A stretch of DNA of 64,000 nt from Acinetobacter schindleri CIP 107287 (GCF_000368625.1 NZ_KB849576.1:700229-764228), one strand, 5' to 3'; shown: positions 1 to 9,233, numbered from the stretch's first letter. Made by a program: numbers and translations. Notes: generated from the sequence alone by a model not told the origin.

Positions 1-1
1 T

Positions 2-889
2 GATCAGACCGATGTTACGACTGGTCCATACGTTTCTACCTATGTACGTGACTATTTGCTAGCAAATGATGGCAAAACTAAACGCACTCAAACTTACTGT
101 CTTGATGAAACAATTGATCCTCAGGTTGGGTGTTTGAATGTAAGTGATCCGTATGGTTCAGAATTTACGGGTGATTTTTTAACCTATAATTTAAATCTTG
201 GTTGGTCATATAATACCTTAAACCGCCCAATCTTCCCTACAACTGGTTTCTCACATCGTGTCAATGGTGAAATTGCCTTGCCAGGCAGTGATGTGGAATA
301 TCAAAAACTGACCTATGATGCACAAGCTTATTTCCCATTAGGCAAGAATTTTGTAGTTCGTGGCTATGGTAAGCTTGGTTATGGTAATGATTTGCCATTC
401 TATAAAAACTTCTATGCGGGTGGTTTTGGTTCAGTCCGTGGTTATGAGAACAGTACTCTAGGTCCTAAATACCCAGGCGTTACATATAATGAATCACGTA
501 CACGTGACACTGATCCGGAAGAAGTAGGGGGTAATGCGCTTGTTCAGTTTGGTGCTGAACTTGCACTTCCAGTACCATTTAAGGGAGATTGGGCACGTCA
601 GGTTCGTCCAGTACTATTCGCTGAAGGTGCACAGGTCTTTGATACTCAATGTGATGTGCCATCAGGTAATCTATACTTGAATGGTAGAAATGATCCAGGT
701 GTGAGCGCGAAACAATACTGTAAAGATAACTTCGGTTTTGAACTGGATAACATGCGTTATAGCGTAGGTGCCGGCTTTACCTGGATTACTATGATCGGCC
801 CATTATCATTAAGTTATGCATATCCGTTGAATGATAAAAAAGGTGACGATACTAAGAATGTTCAATTCGAAATTGGTCGTACCTTCTAA
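2..889 (+). CDS. bamA: Outer membrane protein assembly factor BamA, C-terminal part (5' end outside window)
   Basis: BamA is the Omp85 barrel that folds beta-barrel proteins into the outer membrane. The frame is open from base 2, so the window holds only about the last 295 residues, part of the 16-strand barrel; the POTRA domains lie upstream of the window. Visible signatures are the Omp85 loop motif VRGYENSTLGP, many alternating aromatic/hydrophobic strands, and a C-terminal Phe (IGRTF) as expected for an outer-membrane barrel. The next genes, skp, lpxD, fabZ and lpxA, form the classic bamA-lpx neighbourhood, which supports the call. A TTG at base 56 is in frame but is not a real start. Confidence 0.96.
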   Translation, partial: DQTDVTTGPYVSTYVRDYLLANDGKTKRTQTYCLDETIDPQVGCLNVSDPYGSEFTGDFLTYNLNLGWSYNTLNRPIFPTTGFSHRVNGEIALPGSDVEYQKLTYDAQAYFPLGKNFVVRGYGKLGYGNDLPFYKNFYAGGFGSVRGYENSTLGPKYPGVTYNESRTRDTDPEEVGGNALVQFGAELALPVPFKGDWARQVRPVLFAEGAQVFDTQCDVPSGNLYLNGRNDPGVSAKQYCKDNFGFELDNMRYSVGAGFTWITMIGPLSLSYAYPLNDKKGDDTKNVQFEIGRTF

Positions 890-915
890 TTTAATTAACC
901 AAAATTAATATTATT

Positions 916-961
916 TGGCCTTATGAATAGTAAGAAATTACTATTTGTAAGGCCATTTTTA
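916..961 (+). terminator. Strong hairpin plus U-run between bamA and skp
   Basis: TGGCCTTA and TAAGGCCA form the base and AATAGTAA and TTACTATT the upper stem around a GAAA loop, with one two-base mismatch between them. Five T follow. It looks like a complete intrinsic terminator between two genes that are usually co-transcribed. Confidence 0.85.
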
Positions 962-978
962 TAGATAGAGAAATACAG

Positions 979-1476
979 ATGAAAAAAATGATGATGGCGA
1001 TGGGTATCGCTGTGGCAACTTTAACTTCAATGGTACAGGCAGCTGGTGTTGGAGTAATTGATCTGGAACGTTTGGTGGAAAATAGCACATATCTAAAACA
1101 GCAAAATACGTCATTCCAGCAGACTATCAAACCACAAACCGCCAAAATTGAGCAGCTAAATAAGGAATTGGAAGCCATTCAGCAACGTGCCCAGGCAAAC
1201 CCTAAAATGAGTGCGGCAGATAAGAAAAAGCTCGAAGAACAATATCAGGCAAAATTTAAAGAGTTAGGTCAGTTACAGCAAGCTATACAGACTAGCGCGC
1301 AAAGCTCTATTCAGCAGGTTCGTACTGTATTTGATGCACGTGTGAAGCAAGTCGCTGAACAATTACGCCAAGAAAACAAGCTGGATGTGGTTTTGAATAA
1401 AAATAGCGCGCTTGCCTATGACCCTAAGTATGATTTAACTGATAAAATGATTCAAAAGGTTAATGCAATTAAATAA
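979..1476 (+). CDS. skp: Periplasmic chaperone Skp (OmpH family)
   Basis: Skp is a trimeric periplasmic holdase that keeps unfolded outer-membrane proteins soluble on the way to BamA. The 165-residue protein starts with a signal peptide (Lys-rich start, hydrophobic core, likely cleavage after MVQA). The mature N-terminus GVGVIDLERLV is typical of OmpH proteins. Residues about 45-110 are Gln/Lys/Glu-rich and should form the long coiled-coil tentacle; the C-terminal LDVVLNKNSALAYDPKYDLT is also family-typical. It ends 3 bases before lpxD. A strong terminator sits between bamA and skp, so skp and the lpx genes probably also have their own promoter, which I could not locate. Confidence 0.95.
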   Translation: MKKMMMAMGIAVATLTSMVQAAGVGVIDLERLVENSTYLKQQNTSFQQTIKPQTAKIEQLNKELEAIQQRAQANPKMSAADKKKLEEQYQAKFKELGQLQQAIQTSAQSSIQQVRTVFDARVKQVAEQLRQENKLDVVLNKNSALAYDPKYDLTDKMIQKVNAIK

Positions 1477-1479
1477 TCA

Positions 1480-2550
1480 ATGAATCATCAACAGCTTCAA
1501 TTAGCTGACCTCGCTCGTCTGGTGCAAGGTGAGTGTATAGGTCAGTCCGATTTGCAGTTAAGAGGCTTGGCAAGTCTTGAGCATGCAACAGTACAGGATC
1601 TGGCGTTTGTTACTGCTGATAAATATCTGGAACAGGCAGCTCAAAGCCAGGCAGGTGCTCTGATTGTGACAGGTGAGCTTAAAACACAGCTAAGTTCACA
1701 TCAGAACTTTATTGTCGTGGCAAATCCTTATCTTGCTTTTGCAATGCTGACTCATGTATTTGAGCAAAAGCAGACTCAACGTGGTATAGAAAGTACGGCA
1801 CAGGTTCATCCTTCGGCTGTAATTGCAGATGACGCCTATATTGGTCACTATGTGGTGATCGGTGAAAATTGTGTAGTTGGATCAAATACGGTCATTCAGC
1901 CCCATGTGCAGATGGATAACCAGGTAGAAATTGGTAAAGACTGTTTTATTGATGCTCATGTGACCTTGACCGGTACGACAAAAATTGGTGACCGGGTACG
2001 TATCCATGCCAACAGCGTCATTGGCAGTGAAGGTTTTGGCTTTGCGCCTTATCAAGGTAAATGGCACCGCATTGCACAATTAGGGTCGGTACGTATTGGT
2101 CATGATGTCCGTATTGGTTCTAATTGCAGTATTGATCGTGGTGCTCTGGATGACACAATTCTGGAAAATGGCGTCATTATTGATAACCTTGTGCAAGTCG
2201 CTCATAACGTTAAAATTGGTGCCAACACTGCCATTGCAGCAAAAACAGCGATTGCAGGCAGTACCAGTATTGGCAAAAACTGTATCATTGGTGGGGCTAC
2301 AGCGATTTCAGGACACCTGAATATTGCGGATAATGTGACTTTGACCGGAATGTCAATGGTGACAAATAATATTTCTGAAGCTGGAAAATATTCTTCAGGT
2401 ATCGGATTGTTTGAAAATCAGAAGTGGAAGCGCACAGTGGTTCGCATTAGACAATTAGCAGATGTGCCATTGACCCAGGTAATGAAACGCCTTGATCATA
2501 TGCAGTCTCAAATTGAGTCCATTGAATCAACATTTAAGTTGCGTAAATAA
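1480..2550 (+). CDS. lpxD: UDP-3-O-acylglucosamine N-acyltransferase LpxD
   Basis: LpxD adds the N-linked hydroxyacyl chain from acyl-ACP to UDP-3-O-acyl-glucosamine, the third step of lipid A synthesis, in the cytoplasm. The 356-residue length is close to the family's usual 340-355. Residues 1-100 form the uridine-binding domain. From about residue 105 to 315 come left-handed beta-helix hexapeptide repeats, including the catalytic-His region [10 protein letters not shown]. The C-terminal helix ([16 protein letters not shown]) is the usual ACP-binding tail. It follows skp by 3 bases and precedes fabZ by 2, so it is part of one operon. Confidence 0.97.
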   Translation: MNHQQLQLADLARLVQGECIGQSDLQLRGLASLEHATVQDLAFVTADKYLEQAAQSQAGALIVTGELKTQLSSHQNFIVVANPYLAFAMLTHVFEQKQTQRGIESTAQVHPSAVIADDAYIGHYVVIGENCVVGSNTVIQPHVQMDNQVEIGKDCFIDAHVTLTGTTKIGDRVRIHANSVIGSEGFGFAPYQGKWHRIAQLGSVRIGHDVRIGSNCSIDRGALDDTILENGVIIDNLVQVAHNVKIGANTAIAAKTAIAGSTSIGKNCIIGGATAISGHLNIADNVTLTGMSMVTNNISEAGKYSSGIGLFENQKWKRTVVRIRQLADVPLTQVMKRLDHMQSQIESIESTFKLRK

Positions 2551-2552
2551 TT

Positions 2553-3041
2553 ATGATGACAGAATCGAATTTGCCTACATTCACGAAGCCTGAATTGCCA
2601 ATGACCATTCAAAAGATTCGTGAGTATTTGCCTCATCGCTATCCATTCCTGCTTGTGGATCGCGTGGTAGATATTACTGATAATGGCATCGTGGGTTATA
2701 AAAACGTTTCAATTAATGAAGAGTTTTTACAGGGCCATTTTCCTAATTACCCAATCATGCCAGGTGTGCTAATTGTAGAAGCATTGGCACAGGTAGCAGG
2801 TATTCTTGGTTTCGTCATGAACAATGAGACTCCAACAGAGGGCTCTTTGTTCCTTTTTGCTGGTGCTGAGAAGGTTAGATTTAAAAAACAAGTGGTTGCA
2901 GGCGACCAATTGGTATTAAAAGCTGAATTAGTGATGCAAAAACGTGGCATTTACAAATATAATTGTATAGCCACAGTAGATGGCGTAGTCGCAACAACCG
3001 CGGAAATTATGGTTTCGCATCAGAAAGTCGAGCAGGCATGA
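2553..3041 (+). CDS. fabZ: 3-hydroxyacyl-ACP dehydratase FabZ
   Basis: FabZ removes water from 3-hydroxyacyl-ACP in fatty acid elongation and competes with LpxA for the same hydroxyacyl-ACP, which explains its place among lpx genes. The 162-residue hotdog protein shows LPHRYPFLLVDRVVD, then the active-site His in HFPNYPIMPG and the catalytic Glu in VEALAQ. There are two adjacent ATG codons; the first is used here. The stop codon overlaps the lpxA start (ATGA at 3038-3041), indicating translational coupling. Confidence 0.97.
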   Translation: MMTESNLPTFTKPELPMTIQKIREYLPHRYPFLLVDRVVDITDNGIVGYKNVSINEEFLQGHFPNYPIMPGVLIVEALAQVAGILGFVMNNETPTEGSLFLFAGAEKVRFKKQVVAGDQLVLKAELVMQKRGIYKYNCIATVDGVVATTAEIMVSHQKVEQA

Positions 3042-3826
3042 GCAATAACTCCCTTATTCATCCAACTGCCATTATTGACTCATCTGCAGTAATTGCTTCA
3101 GATGTTCAAATTGGTCCTTACTGTATTATTGGGCCAAATGTCACTATTGGTGCAGGTACCAAACTTCATTCACACGTCGTTGTGGGTGGGTACACACGCA
3201 TTGGCGAACACAATGAGATTTTCCAGTTTGCGAGTGTGGGAGAAGTTTGTCAGGACCTGAAATATGCAGGTGAAGAAACCTGGCTTGAGATTGGTGATCA
3301 TAACAAGATTCGCGAACATTGCAGTCTGCACCGTGGTACTGTTCAGGACAATAGCATTACCAAAATCGGCAGTCATAACCTGCTGATGGTAAATACGCAT
3401 ATTGCACATGACTGTATGGTGGGCGATCACAATATCTTTGCAAATAATGTAGGTGTAGCTGGTCACGTCCATGTGGGTGATTATGTGGTAATTGGGGGTA
3501 ACTCAGGTATCCATCAGTTCTGTAAGATTGATTCTTATAGCATGATCGGTGGTGCATCACTGATTCTTAAAGATGTGCCTGCTTATGTAATGGTTTCCGG
3601 CAATCCTGCGCATGCATTTGCAATGAATGTAGAAGGGATGCGTCGTAAGGGTTGGTCGAAAAATGTAATCAATGGCCTACGTGAGGCATTTAAACTGATC
3701 TATAAATCAGGTTTAACCACACAAGAAGCAATTGAAAAAATTCGTGCAGAGATTCTGCCAGAAGTGGCTGAAGCACAGCGCTTGCTTGATTCTTTGGAGC
3801 AGTCTAAACGTGGTATTGTGCGTTAA
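3038..3826 (+). CDS. lpxA: UDP-N-acetylglucosamine acyltransferase LpxA
   Basis: LpxA performs the first step of lipid A synthesis, moving a hydroxyacyl chain from ACP to the 3-OH of UDP-GlcNAc. From the ATG at 3038 the protein is 262 residues, the same as the E. coli enzyme; upstream in-frame codons lie inside fabZ and were ignored. Hexapeptide repeats run through residues 8-190, with the catalytic His in VNTHIAHDCMVGDHN. The alpha-helical C-terminus (GWSKNVINGLREAFKLIY) is typical. It overlaps fabZ by 4 bases and ends the operon; lpxB, its neighbour in enteric bacteria, is not here. Confidence 0.97.
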   Translation: MSNNSLIHPTAIIDSSAVIASDVQIGPYCIIGPNVTIGAGTKLHSHVVVGGYTRIGEHNEIFQFASVGEVCQDLKYAGEETWLEIGDHNKIREHCSLHRGTVQDNSITKIGSHNLLMVNTHIAHDCMVGDHNIFANNVGVAGHVHVGDYVVIGGNSGIHQFCKIDSYSMIGGASLILKDVPAYVMVSGNPAHAFAMNVEGMRRKGWSKNVINGLREAFKLIYKSGLTTQEAIEKIRAEILPEVAEAQRLLDSLEQSKRGIVR

Positions 3827-3838
3827 TAGACTATTCAT

Positions 3839-3870
3839 AAAAAAGACACCTTTTCAGGTGTCTTTTTTAT
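3839..3870. terminator. Bidirectional terminator, lpxA / cpoB
   Basis: AAAAAAGACACC pairs with GGTGTCTTTTTT around a short TTTTCA loop. The A-run and T-run flanks let it work for lpxA (plus) and for the convergent cpoB (minus). Confidence 0.9.
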
Positions 3871-3882
3871 TTTTGAATCTTT

Positions 3883-4704
3883 TTATTTAAAGAATTTAGC
3901 TTCTTCAGACTGCGGATAATTTTTCAACAAGCGAGATTTATATTGTGCAGCCAAGGTCTTGTTTTTCTCTACCTCACTGCTGACATTATACAATTGATAC
4001 AAAGCACGAGCAGCTTTTGCCGAATTTGGATAGCGGTCTGCCACAATGGCATAATTTCGCTTCGCTTCAGTAAAATTCGGTGGATCAATCGACAGATTAA
4101 ACTCTGCTAACCAGAAATAGGCATTGCTGATATACACGCTGTTTGGATTATTCTTAATGAAATTCTGCATCGGTGCAATCGCTTTTGTGGCACCGCCATT
4201 CTTGTAGGCATCCAGGGCTACCGTATATGCGGCTTTTTCTAACTCGGAGGGTTGGGCAGAAGAGCTCGAAGCTGTTGATGTTTGAGCTTGGCTTAACTTG
4301 CTGTTGCCTGCTCCTGAACTGGGTGCAGTATCCTGTTGATTATCCTCCTCAGTGCCTTGTTCAGGATCAATCTTTTGCTGTAATAACTCAAGACGTTGAT
4401 CGAGATCGGCATAGCGGTTAGCCAGTTCACTTTTTAGCGACTGAATCTCATTGTCCTGTTCTTCAATCTTGCCGCGCAAGCCACGAATATCACTTTCCAG
4501 TTGCTGATTTTTTTGCAGCAATTGCCAGCTCATATTGGTCTGTACCGGGGTATCTATTCCTGAGGAAATCGCAGGCAGGGTGCTGGTAGGTGCTGTACTG
4601 TTACCACCCTGGCTTAAGCCTCGAGATTCAATTGGAACTGCAGCAAAAAGTGAAGTGGTACAGAGCATGCTGAACACGCATAAGACATGTTTTTTAAACA
4701 TCAT
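3883..4704 (-). CDS. cpoB: Cell division coordinator CpoB (YbgF), TPR protein
   Basis: CpoB links peptidoglycan synthesis at the septum to outer-membrane constriction by the Tol-Pal machine. The 273-residue protein has a signal peptide (KKHVLCVFSMLCTTSLFAA), a coiled coil at about residues 60-112 (QQLESDIRGLRGKIEEQ onward), a Ser/Thr/Gln-rich linker, and three C-terminal TPR-like repeats containing YFWLAEFNL and DRYPNSAKAARALYQL. This is the YbgF architecture. In many bacteria it follows pal; here the upstream neighbour is the SRP RNA gene and no tol or pal gene is in view. The start could be either of two adjacent ATG codons. Confidence 0.9.
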   Translation of the reverse strand: MMFKKHVLCVFSMLCTTSLFAAVPIESRGLSQGGNSTAPTSTLPAISSGIDTPVQTNMSWQLLQKNQQLESDIRGLRGKIEEQDNEIQSLKSELANRYADLDQRLELLQQKIDPEQGTEEDNQQDTAPSSGAGNSKLSQAQTSTASSSSAQPSELEKAAYTVALDAYKNGGATKAIAPMQNFIKNNPNSVYISNAYFWLAEFNLSIDPPNFTEAKRNYAIVADRYPNSAKAARALYQLYNVSSEVEKNKTLAAQYKSRLLKNYPQSEEAKFFK

Positions 4705-4948
4705 CTATTTTATCCATGTTGTTTTGAATGGACCAACGTTCAAGGTGGTCAATCAAATAAATTATTCAATGTATATGCCACACATTTAAAACGGCATTGC
4801 CGGGAATTGCAACATGCTTTTACAAAGTTGAAGGGGTTTTCCGGGCAGGAATTTGTATCTCGGATTTACAGAAAATTCTGAATTAATCCTACATTGTTTT
4901 TAAAATAATCAAACGGATAGCTTGTGCCAGATTTTTTAGTATTCTCGC

Positions 4949-4976
4949 TTGCAAGTTCATTAAAAATCTCTATACT
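4949..4976 (+). promoter_or_regulatory. Promoter of the SRP RNA gene
   Basis: TTGCAA at 4949-4954 and TATACT at 4971-4976, spaced 16 bases, place a start point at about 4983, just upstream of the 4.5S RNA. Confidence 0.7.
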
Positions 4977-4987
4977 CTGTTCTTGCA

Positions 4988-5102
<115 letters not shown>

Positions 5103-5304
5103 ATATTTTTCATTTAATAAAAACAATACCAATTTGAATTTTCTATTCTCATATCTAATCTTTTATTTATAAGCTCAAGCTGTATATCTTATTATTTGAA
5201 TACTCAGTTCATGGTTGTTTTATTTTCGATTTAAGCTTGTTTCCTAAACTATATGAAATTCAATATTCAAGACTTTTAGTTATTCAGGCCTTTAGAATAA
5301 GTAA

Positions 5305-5922
5305 TCAATCTTCTGCTTTACGGTTAATCGCTTTCATAATGGCATCCATTTCAAAACCCCGGTACATAAGAAAACGAATCTGCTTGGCTTTGACTTTGGG
5401 ATCTTTTGTAACTTCAGGGCCGTATTTCTTGAGCTTCAGTTCATAAGCTTGCTGAACCCAGTCGGTTTCTTTAAGTTCATCTATAATTAAAGCTGTATCA
5501 ATCTTTTTACTTTTCAGCTTCATTTTAATCTGATTCGGGCCTTTACCTTTGCGCTTTTGGCTGGAAAGTAAAGTTTCTGCAACACGCTGATCACTTTGGT
5601 AATTCTCACGGGAAAGCTCATCAACAAGCTCTAGTACTTCATCACGATTTTCTGCATATAAACACAGTTTCTCGATCAGTTCCGCTTTGGCATATTCCTT
5701 ACGGGTCAGTACTGCAAAGGCATAGGAGCGCAAACGGGAGCCGGTTAAGCCCGGTTTCGTTTTATCTTGCTGCTTGTTATCAAATAAGCTTTCTTCAGGA
5801 TCAAACTCGGGCAGGGCATCAGCTTGGGGAGGAATTACTGGCTGGGACGAATCATGAGCATCGCCAAACTGTTGCTTGATGGTTTCATAATCCAGGAGCT
5901 TAGTGAACTTTGCATCAGACAT
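5305..5922 (-). CDS. recX: Regulatory protein RecX
   Basis: RecX binds RecA filaments and restrains or remodels them. The 205-residue protein has a variable N-terminal extension of about 60 residues followed by the three-helix RecX repeats, e.g. SYAFAVLTRKEYAKAELIEKL, GKGPNQIKMKLKSKKID and KAKQIRFLMYRGFEMDAIMKAI. It lies 77 bases downstream of recA on the same strand, the standard arrangement, although an intrinsic terminator sits between the two, so recX is probably expressed mainly by readthrough. It is longer than the E. coli protein (166) because of the N-terminal part. Confidence 0.92.
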   Translation of the reverse strand: MSDAKFTKLLDYETIKQQFGDAHDSSQPVIPPQADALPEFDPEESLFDNKQQDKTKPGLTGSRLRSYAFAVLTRKEYAKAELIEKLCLYAENRDEVLELVDELSRENYQSDQRVAETLLSSQKRKGKGPNQIKMKLKSKKIDTALIIDELKETDWVQQAYELKLKKYGPEVTKDPKVKAKQIRFLMYRGFEMDAIMKAINRKAED

Positions 5923-5956
5923 AGTGAATCCAATTCATTATATTACCTGTCTATAA

Positions 5957-5980
5957 TAACAAAAACGCCCCGTAGGGCGC
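5957..5980 (-). terminator. Terminator between recA and recX
   Basis: On the minus strand GCGCCC-TAC-GGGGCG is followed by TTTTTGTT. The stem is short but GC-rich. It would reduce recX transcription relative to recA. Confidence 0.75.
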
Positions 5981-5999
5981 TCTGTAAGACGTTTAAGGA

Positions 6000-7043
6000 T
6001 TATGCATCCAGAAAGTCTGCTGGTTCTTCTTCGTCTTTATCTTCAACCACATTGCCTGTCGTCAAAAGCTGCTCACGAATCAGTTTTTCAATGGTATCTG
6101 CAAGTGCTTTGTTCTCTTCCAGATAACGAATTGTGTTGTTCTTACCTTGGCCAATCTTGTCACCTTGATAAGAGTACCAGGCACCGGCTTTCTGTACGAT
6201 TTCCTGCTGTACTGCAAGGTCAATCAGTTCGCCGAGATGGTTTACACCTTTACCATACAGAATTTGGAATAGGGCTTCTTTAAATGGAGGCGCCATTTTG
6301 TTCTTCACAACTTTAACTTTAGTTTCAGAACCAACGATTTCGTCGCCTTCTTTTACCTGACCAATACGTCGGATATCCAGACGTACAGAAGCATAGAATT
6401 TCAGTGCATTACCACCAGTAGTAGTTTCCGGGCTACCGAACATCACACCAATTTTCATACGGATCTGGTTAATGAAGATCACCATACAGTTTGAACGCTT
6501 GGCATTACCAGTGATTTTACGCAGTGCCTGGCTCATCAAACGTGCTTGCAGACCCATGTGTGAGTCACCCATTTCGCCTTCAATTTCAGCACGAGGGGTT
6601 AAGGCAGCTACGGAGTCGACAACGATCAGGTCAATCGCGCCTGAACGTACAAGCATGTCGGCAATTTCAAGTGCCTGTTCACCGTGGTCGGGTTGAGATA
6701 CCAGCAGGTTGTCGATATCTACACCCAATTTACGTGCATATTGAGGATCAAGCGCATGTTCAGCATCGATGAATGCACAAGTACCACCAGCTTTTTGACA
6801 TTCTGCAATCGCTTGTAATGTCATTGTGGTTTTACCTGAAGATTCAGGACCATAGATCTCGATAATACGGCCTTTTGGTAAACCACCAATACCGAGCGCG
6901 ATATCAAGCGTTAAAGAACCTGTAGATACAGCTTCAACTGCTTGAACGGTATTGTCACCAAGACGCATTACTGTGTTTTTGCCAAACTGTTTTTCAATCT
7001 GGCTTAAGGCAGCATTCAGCGCCTTGTTTTTATTCTCATCCAT
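6000..7043 (-). CDS. recA: Recombinase RecA
   Basis: RecA forms ATP-dependent filaments on single-stranded DNA, drives homologous strand exchange and triggers the damage response. The 347-residue protein shows Walker [10 protein letters not shown] (about residue 65), Walker [11 protein letters not shown], the L1 loop region [19 protein letters not shown]2 region [19 protein letters not shown], and an acidic C-terminus ([14 protein letters not shown]). A GAGG ribosome site precedes the ATG. Acinetobacter lacks a canonical LexA, and I see no LexA-like box upstream. The untranslated stretch to the next gene (about 145 bases) is listed separately. Confidence 0.98.
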   Translation of the reverse strand: MDENKNKALNAALSQIEKQFGKNTVMRLGDNTVQAVEAVSTGSLTLDIALGIGGLPKGRIIEIYGPESSGKTTMTLQAIAECQKAGGTCAFIDAEHALDPQYARKLGVDIDNLLVSQPDHGEQALEIADMLVRSGAIDLIVVDSVAALTPRAEIEGEMGDSHMGLQARLMSQALRKITGNAKRSNCMVIFINQIRMKIGVMFGSPETTTGGNALKFYASVRLDIRRIGQVKEGDEIVGSETKVKVVKNKMAPPFKEALFQILYGKGVNHLGELIDLAVQQEIVQKAGAWYSYQGDKIGQGKNNTIRYLEENKALADTIEKLIREQLLTTGNVVEDKDEEEPADFLDA

Positions 7044-7189
7044 CTTACAACCTCAATACGATGTCACTAAATTAGTACTCAAGTGGATGTCTTAAATTAG
7101 AGCTTTGTTCCACAGGTATAATAGTGACAGAAAGTTCCCTGATATTCTATAAAATTCAGCGCATGTACGACATACGCTGACGCTTGAAT
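7044..7189 (-). promoter_or_regulatory. recA upstream region with repeated TAAATTAG
   Basis: This gap must contain the recA promoter and leader. TAAATTAG occurs twice (7068-7075 and 7093-7100), and the first copy lies in a 9-base palindrome-like CTAAATTAG. I could not assign a convincing -35/-10 pair or a LexA-type operator. In A. baumannii a structured recA 5' leader has been reported to influence RecA levels; whether this leader folds the same way is not shown here. Confidence 0.4.
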
Positions 7190-7630
7190 TTAATCATCAT
7201 TATATGACCAATGCTGGTCAAATAGCTGACTATTTTCGTCTCTAAATTTACTGATGTCACGACGATCTTTTTTACTTGGTCGGTGATCCGGACGAGCAAG
7301 ATTATGCAACTTTCTTTGTGATGCAATCAATTCCCGTCGGGCAATACTGACTTCAGTTTCTTCATAAAGTGTTTGCGCAACTGGAGCAGGGCCACGGACA
7401 TCAGATAGTTCTTTGACAACAACAGTTTTCTTGTCAATGCCTTGTTGGACCGTGATTTCCATGCCGATCCGGACTTCACGGGAGACTTTGACACGTTCGC
7501 CGCCAATATGCACCTTGCCGCCTTCAATGGCATTCTTGGCAATGGAGCGCGTTTTGAAAAAACGTGCCGCCCACAGCCATTTATCTATACGCATGCCTAC
7601 CGCATCTTTGGGTAAAGACGATTTACGCAT
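7190..7630 (-). CDS. hslR: Heat-shock ribosome-associated protein Hsp15 (S4 domain)
   Basis: Hsp15 rescues stalled 50S subunits that carry a nascent peptidyl-tRNA. The 146-residue protein has an S4 RNA-binding domain near the start (MRIDKWLWAARFFKTRSIAK, then GGKVHIGGERVKVSREVRIG) and a basic C-terminal region with KLHNLARPDHRPSKKDRRDI, as in HslR. Its first codons overlap the end of the upstream HAD phosphatase gene by 8 bases, so the two are probably co-translated; the same pair (yrfG-hslR) is adjacent in E. coli. Confidence 0.93.
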   Translation of the reverse strand: MRKSSLPKDAVGMRIDKWLWAARFFKTRSIAKNAIEGGKVHIGGERVKVSREVRIGMEITVQQGIDKKTVVVKELSDVRGPAPVAQTLYEETEVSIARRELIASQRKLHNLARPDHRPSKKDRRDISKFRDENSQLFDQHWSYNDD

Positions 7631-8309
7631 ATTGCTTGTTAACCTCAGCCTGATTTAAATATGTGATTAAATCTGTTAATTGGTGCAGCATCGGGTAATT
7701 GCAAGTCTCGTGAGAAACTTTGCTGGAGGAGGGCTGTTTAATACTGAACAGATTCTGAATGCCATAGGCTTTGGCACCATTCAATACTTTTTCCGTATCA
7801 TCAATAAAATAGACCTGCTCAGGATCAAAGGGATGCAGGGCGTTTAGACCTTGCCAGAATTCAACAAACTCCTTGGCATGCCCGATGGTTTCAGAGCTGA
7901 CAATCACATCAAAATAATCTTTGAGTTGCAGATGTTCCAATTTGAAGCTGAGTCCGGCACAGTCGGCATTGGTGGCCAGCCAGATCGGGTAGCCGTTTGC
8001 CTTTAGATAATCCAGTAACTCCAGTGCCTGTGGTCTTAATGCGACTTTGGATTTATGCTCGATTTGCATCGCCAGAACATCCACTTCGACTTTAGCTGTC
8101 CAGAAGCGCGATGAGTACCAGTTTAGGGTATGATTATGTTCTTGATAGAATGCATAAAGCGTTGTTCGACTTTGCTCCAGGCTGCAATGGTGCGTTTCAG
8201 CATAGCGGACAGGAAGCAGGTCATTCCAGATGAAATCGTCATAGGCAAGATCAAGTAGGGTCCCGTCCATATCAAAAATAATGGGCGGTTTTTCTGAGCA
8301 ATTCGGCAT
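7623..8309 (-). CDS. yrfG: HAD-superfamily nucleotidase, YrfG type (GMP/IMP 5'-nucleotidase)
   Basis: A 228-residue HAD hydrolase starting at the ATG at 8309 (MPNCSEKPPIIFDMDGTLL). Motif I is DMDGTLLD with both catalytic Asp residues, motif II the Thr in WLATNADC, and motif IV the acidic pair in VYFIDDTEKVLNGA. The cap insertion lies between about residues 30 and 95. Adjacency and overlap with hslR match E. coli yrfG, a purine 5'-nucleotidase, which is the basis for the substrate guess. A longer reading frame runs to 8480 but it would cross the divergent cysQ start, so the inner ATG is preferred. Confidence 0.85.
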   Translation of the reverse strand: MPNCSEKPPIIFDMDGTLLDLAYDDFIWNDLLPVRYAETHHCSLEQSRTTLYAFYQEHNHTLNWYSSRFWTAKVEVDVLAMQIEHKSKVALRPQALELLDYLKANGYPIWLATNADCAGLSFKLEHLQLKDYFDVIVSSETIGHAKEFVEFWQGLNALHPFDPEQVYFIDDTEKVLNGAKAYGIQNLFSIKQPSSSKVSHETCNYPMLHQLTDLITYLNQAEVNKQYA

Positions 8310-8321
8310 ATAAGGTTTTCT

Positions 8322-9173
8322 ATGTTTAAAGCAACAACAGCACCACAAGATCCGATGATTTTGCAGTTTGTGCCCATTTTGACACAGGCTTGTGAAATTT
8401 TGCGAGAAGAATATCAGCAATATTGTTCCGGTGCTGCTTTTGACATTGAAAGGAAAAAGGATGATTCGCCTGTGACGCAAGCCGATTACCGCGTCAATAC
8501 TTTTCTGACTCAGGTCCTCGCTGAAATTTCTGATTTACCGTTACTTTCTGAAGAAGGTAAACAGGAGGACCGTCAGGCATGGTCTGCATTCTGGCTGCTC
8601 GATCCTCTGGATGGCACCAAGGAATTTCTGCATCAACGACCCGAATTCACTATTAATCTGAGCCTGGTCAAAGACAATCTGACGACTTTTGCCATTCTTG
8701 CAATTCCGGCACAACAGCTTATCTATTTCTGTCCAGAACAAGGTATGCCGCTAAAATATGACATTCAGCAAGATTGCTGGCATGAATATTTTCCAGCATC
8801 TCAACAAGACACGGTGCATATTGGTCTAAGTCAGAGTAGCCAAAAAAAGCCTAAATATGCGGCTTATCTGGAAAGTCTGGCTAAATTTACTGAGTTTGAG
8901 GAGTTTAAAGCTGGCAGTGCTTATAAATTTTGCATGATTCTGGAAGATCAGGTGGATATTTATCCGCGCTTCCATCCGACCTGTGAATGGGATACCAGTG
9001 CCGGTCAATGTCTGCTGGAACGTATTGGCGGCGGTTTGGTAGATTTTAAGGGGCGGCCATTTAGCTATAACCAGCGCGAGACCTTATTAAATAGTGGTTT
9101 TATTGCTTATAAGACCAAAGAGATGAAGATATTGGCCTTTAAAGCGCTGGCTGATATGCAAGGTAGTGATTGA
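8322..9173 (+). CDS. cysQ: 3'(2'),5'-bisphosphate nucleotidase CysQ
   Basis: CysQ hydrolyses 3'-phosphoadenosine 5'-phosphate to AMP, clearing the by-product of sulfate reduction and ACP activation. The 283-residue protein carries the inositol-monophosphatase family metal sites: the EEGK segment (about residue 76), LLDPLDGTKEF (about residue 94; D-P-x-D-G-T), and the second signature WDTSAGQCLLERIGGGL near residue 225. It is divergent from the HAD gene with only 12 bases between start codons, so the promoters must overlap the coding ends. The first ATG is used; a second at 8355 is possible. Confidence 0.92.
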   Translation: MFKATTAPQDPMILQFVPILTQACEILREEYQQYCSGAAFDIERKKDDSPVTQADYRVNTFLTQVLAEISDLPLLSEEGKQEDRQAWSAFWLLDPLDGTKEFLHQRPEFTINLSLVKDNLTTFAILAIPAQQLIYFCPEQGMPLKYDIQQDCWHEYFPASQQDTVHIGLSQSSQKKPKYAAYLESLAKFTEFEEFKAGSAYKFCMILEDQVDIYPRFHPTCEWDTSAGQCLLERIGGGLVDFKGRPFSYNQRETLLNSGFIAYKTKEMKILAFKALADMQGSD

Positions 9174-9197
9174 GCTGTGTAACGTTCATGTTATAGT
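9170..9197 (+). promoter_or_regulatory. Predicted promoter for the histidine phosphatase gene
   Basis: TTGAGC at 9170-9175 and TATAGT at 9192-9197 with a 16-base spacer; the expected transcript start near 9204 leaves a leader of about 30 bases before the GTG at 9234. The -35 overlaps the end of cysQ. Confidence 0.5.
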
Positions 9198-9233
9198 GAA
9201 GCTGATTCCGTTGATAGACCAGTTGGCAAGATT

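Noticed and set aside
7044-7189. LexA-type SOS box upstream of recA
   Set aside because: No CTG-N10-CAG-like operator is visible, in line with Acinetobacter lacking a canonical LexA.
8310-8480. Upstream extension of the HAD nucleotidase frame
   Set aside because: The extra 57 residues (with a CCCC run) overlap the divergent cysQ start and are unlike the family; the ATG at 8309 gives the normal length.
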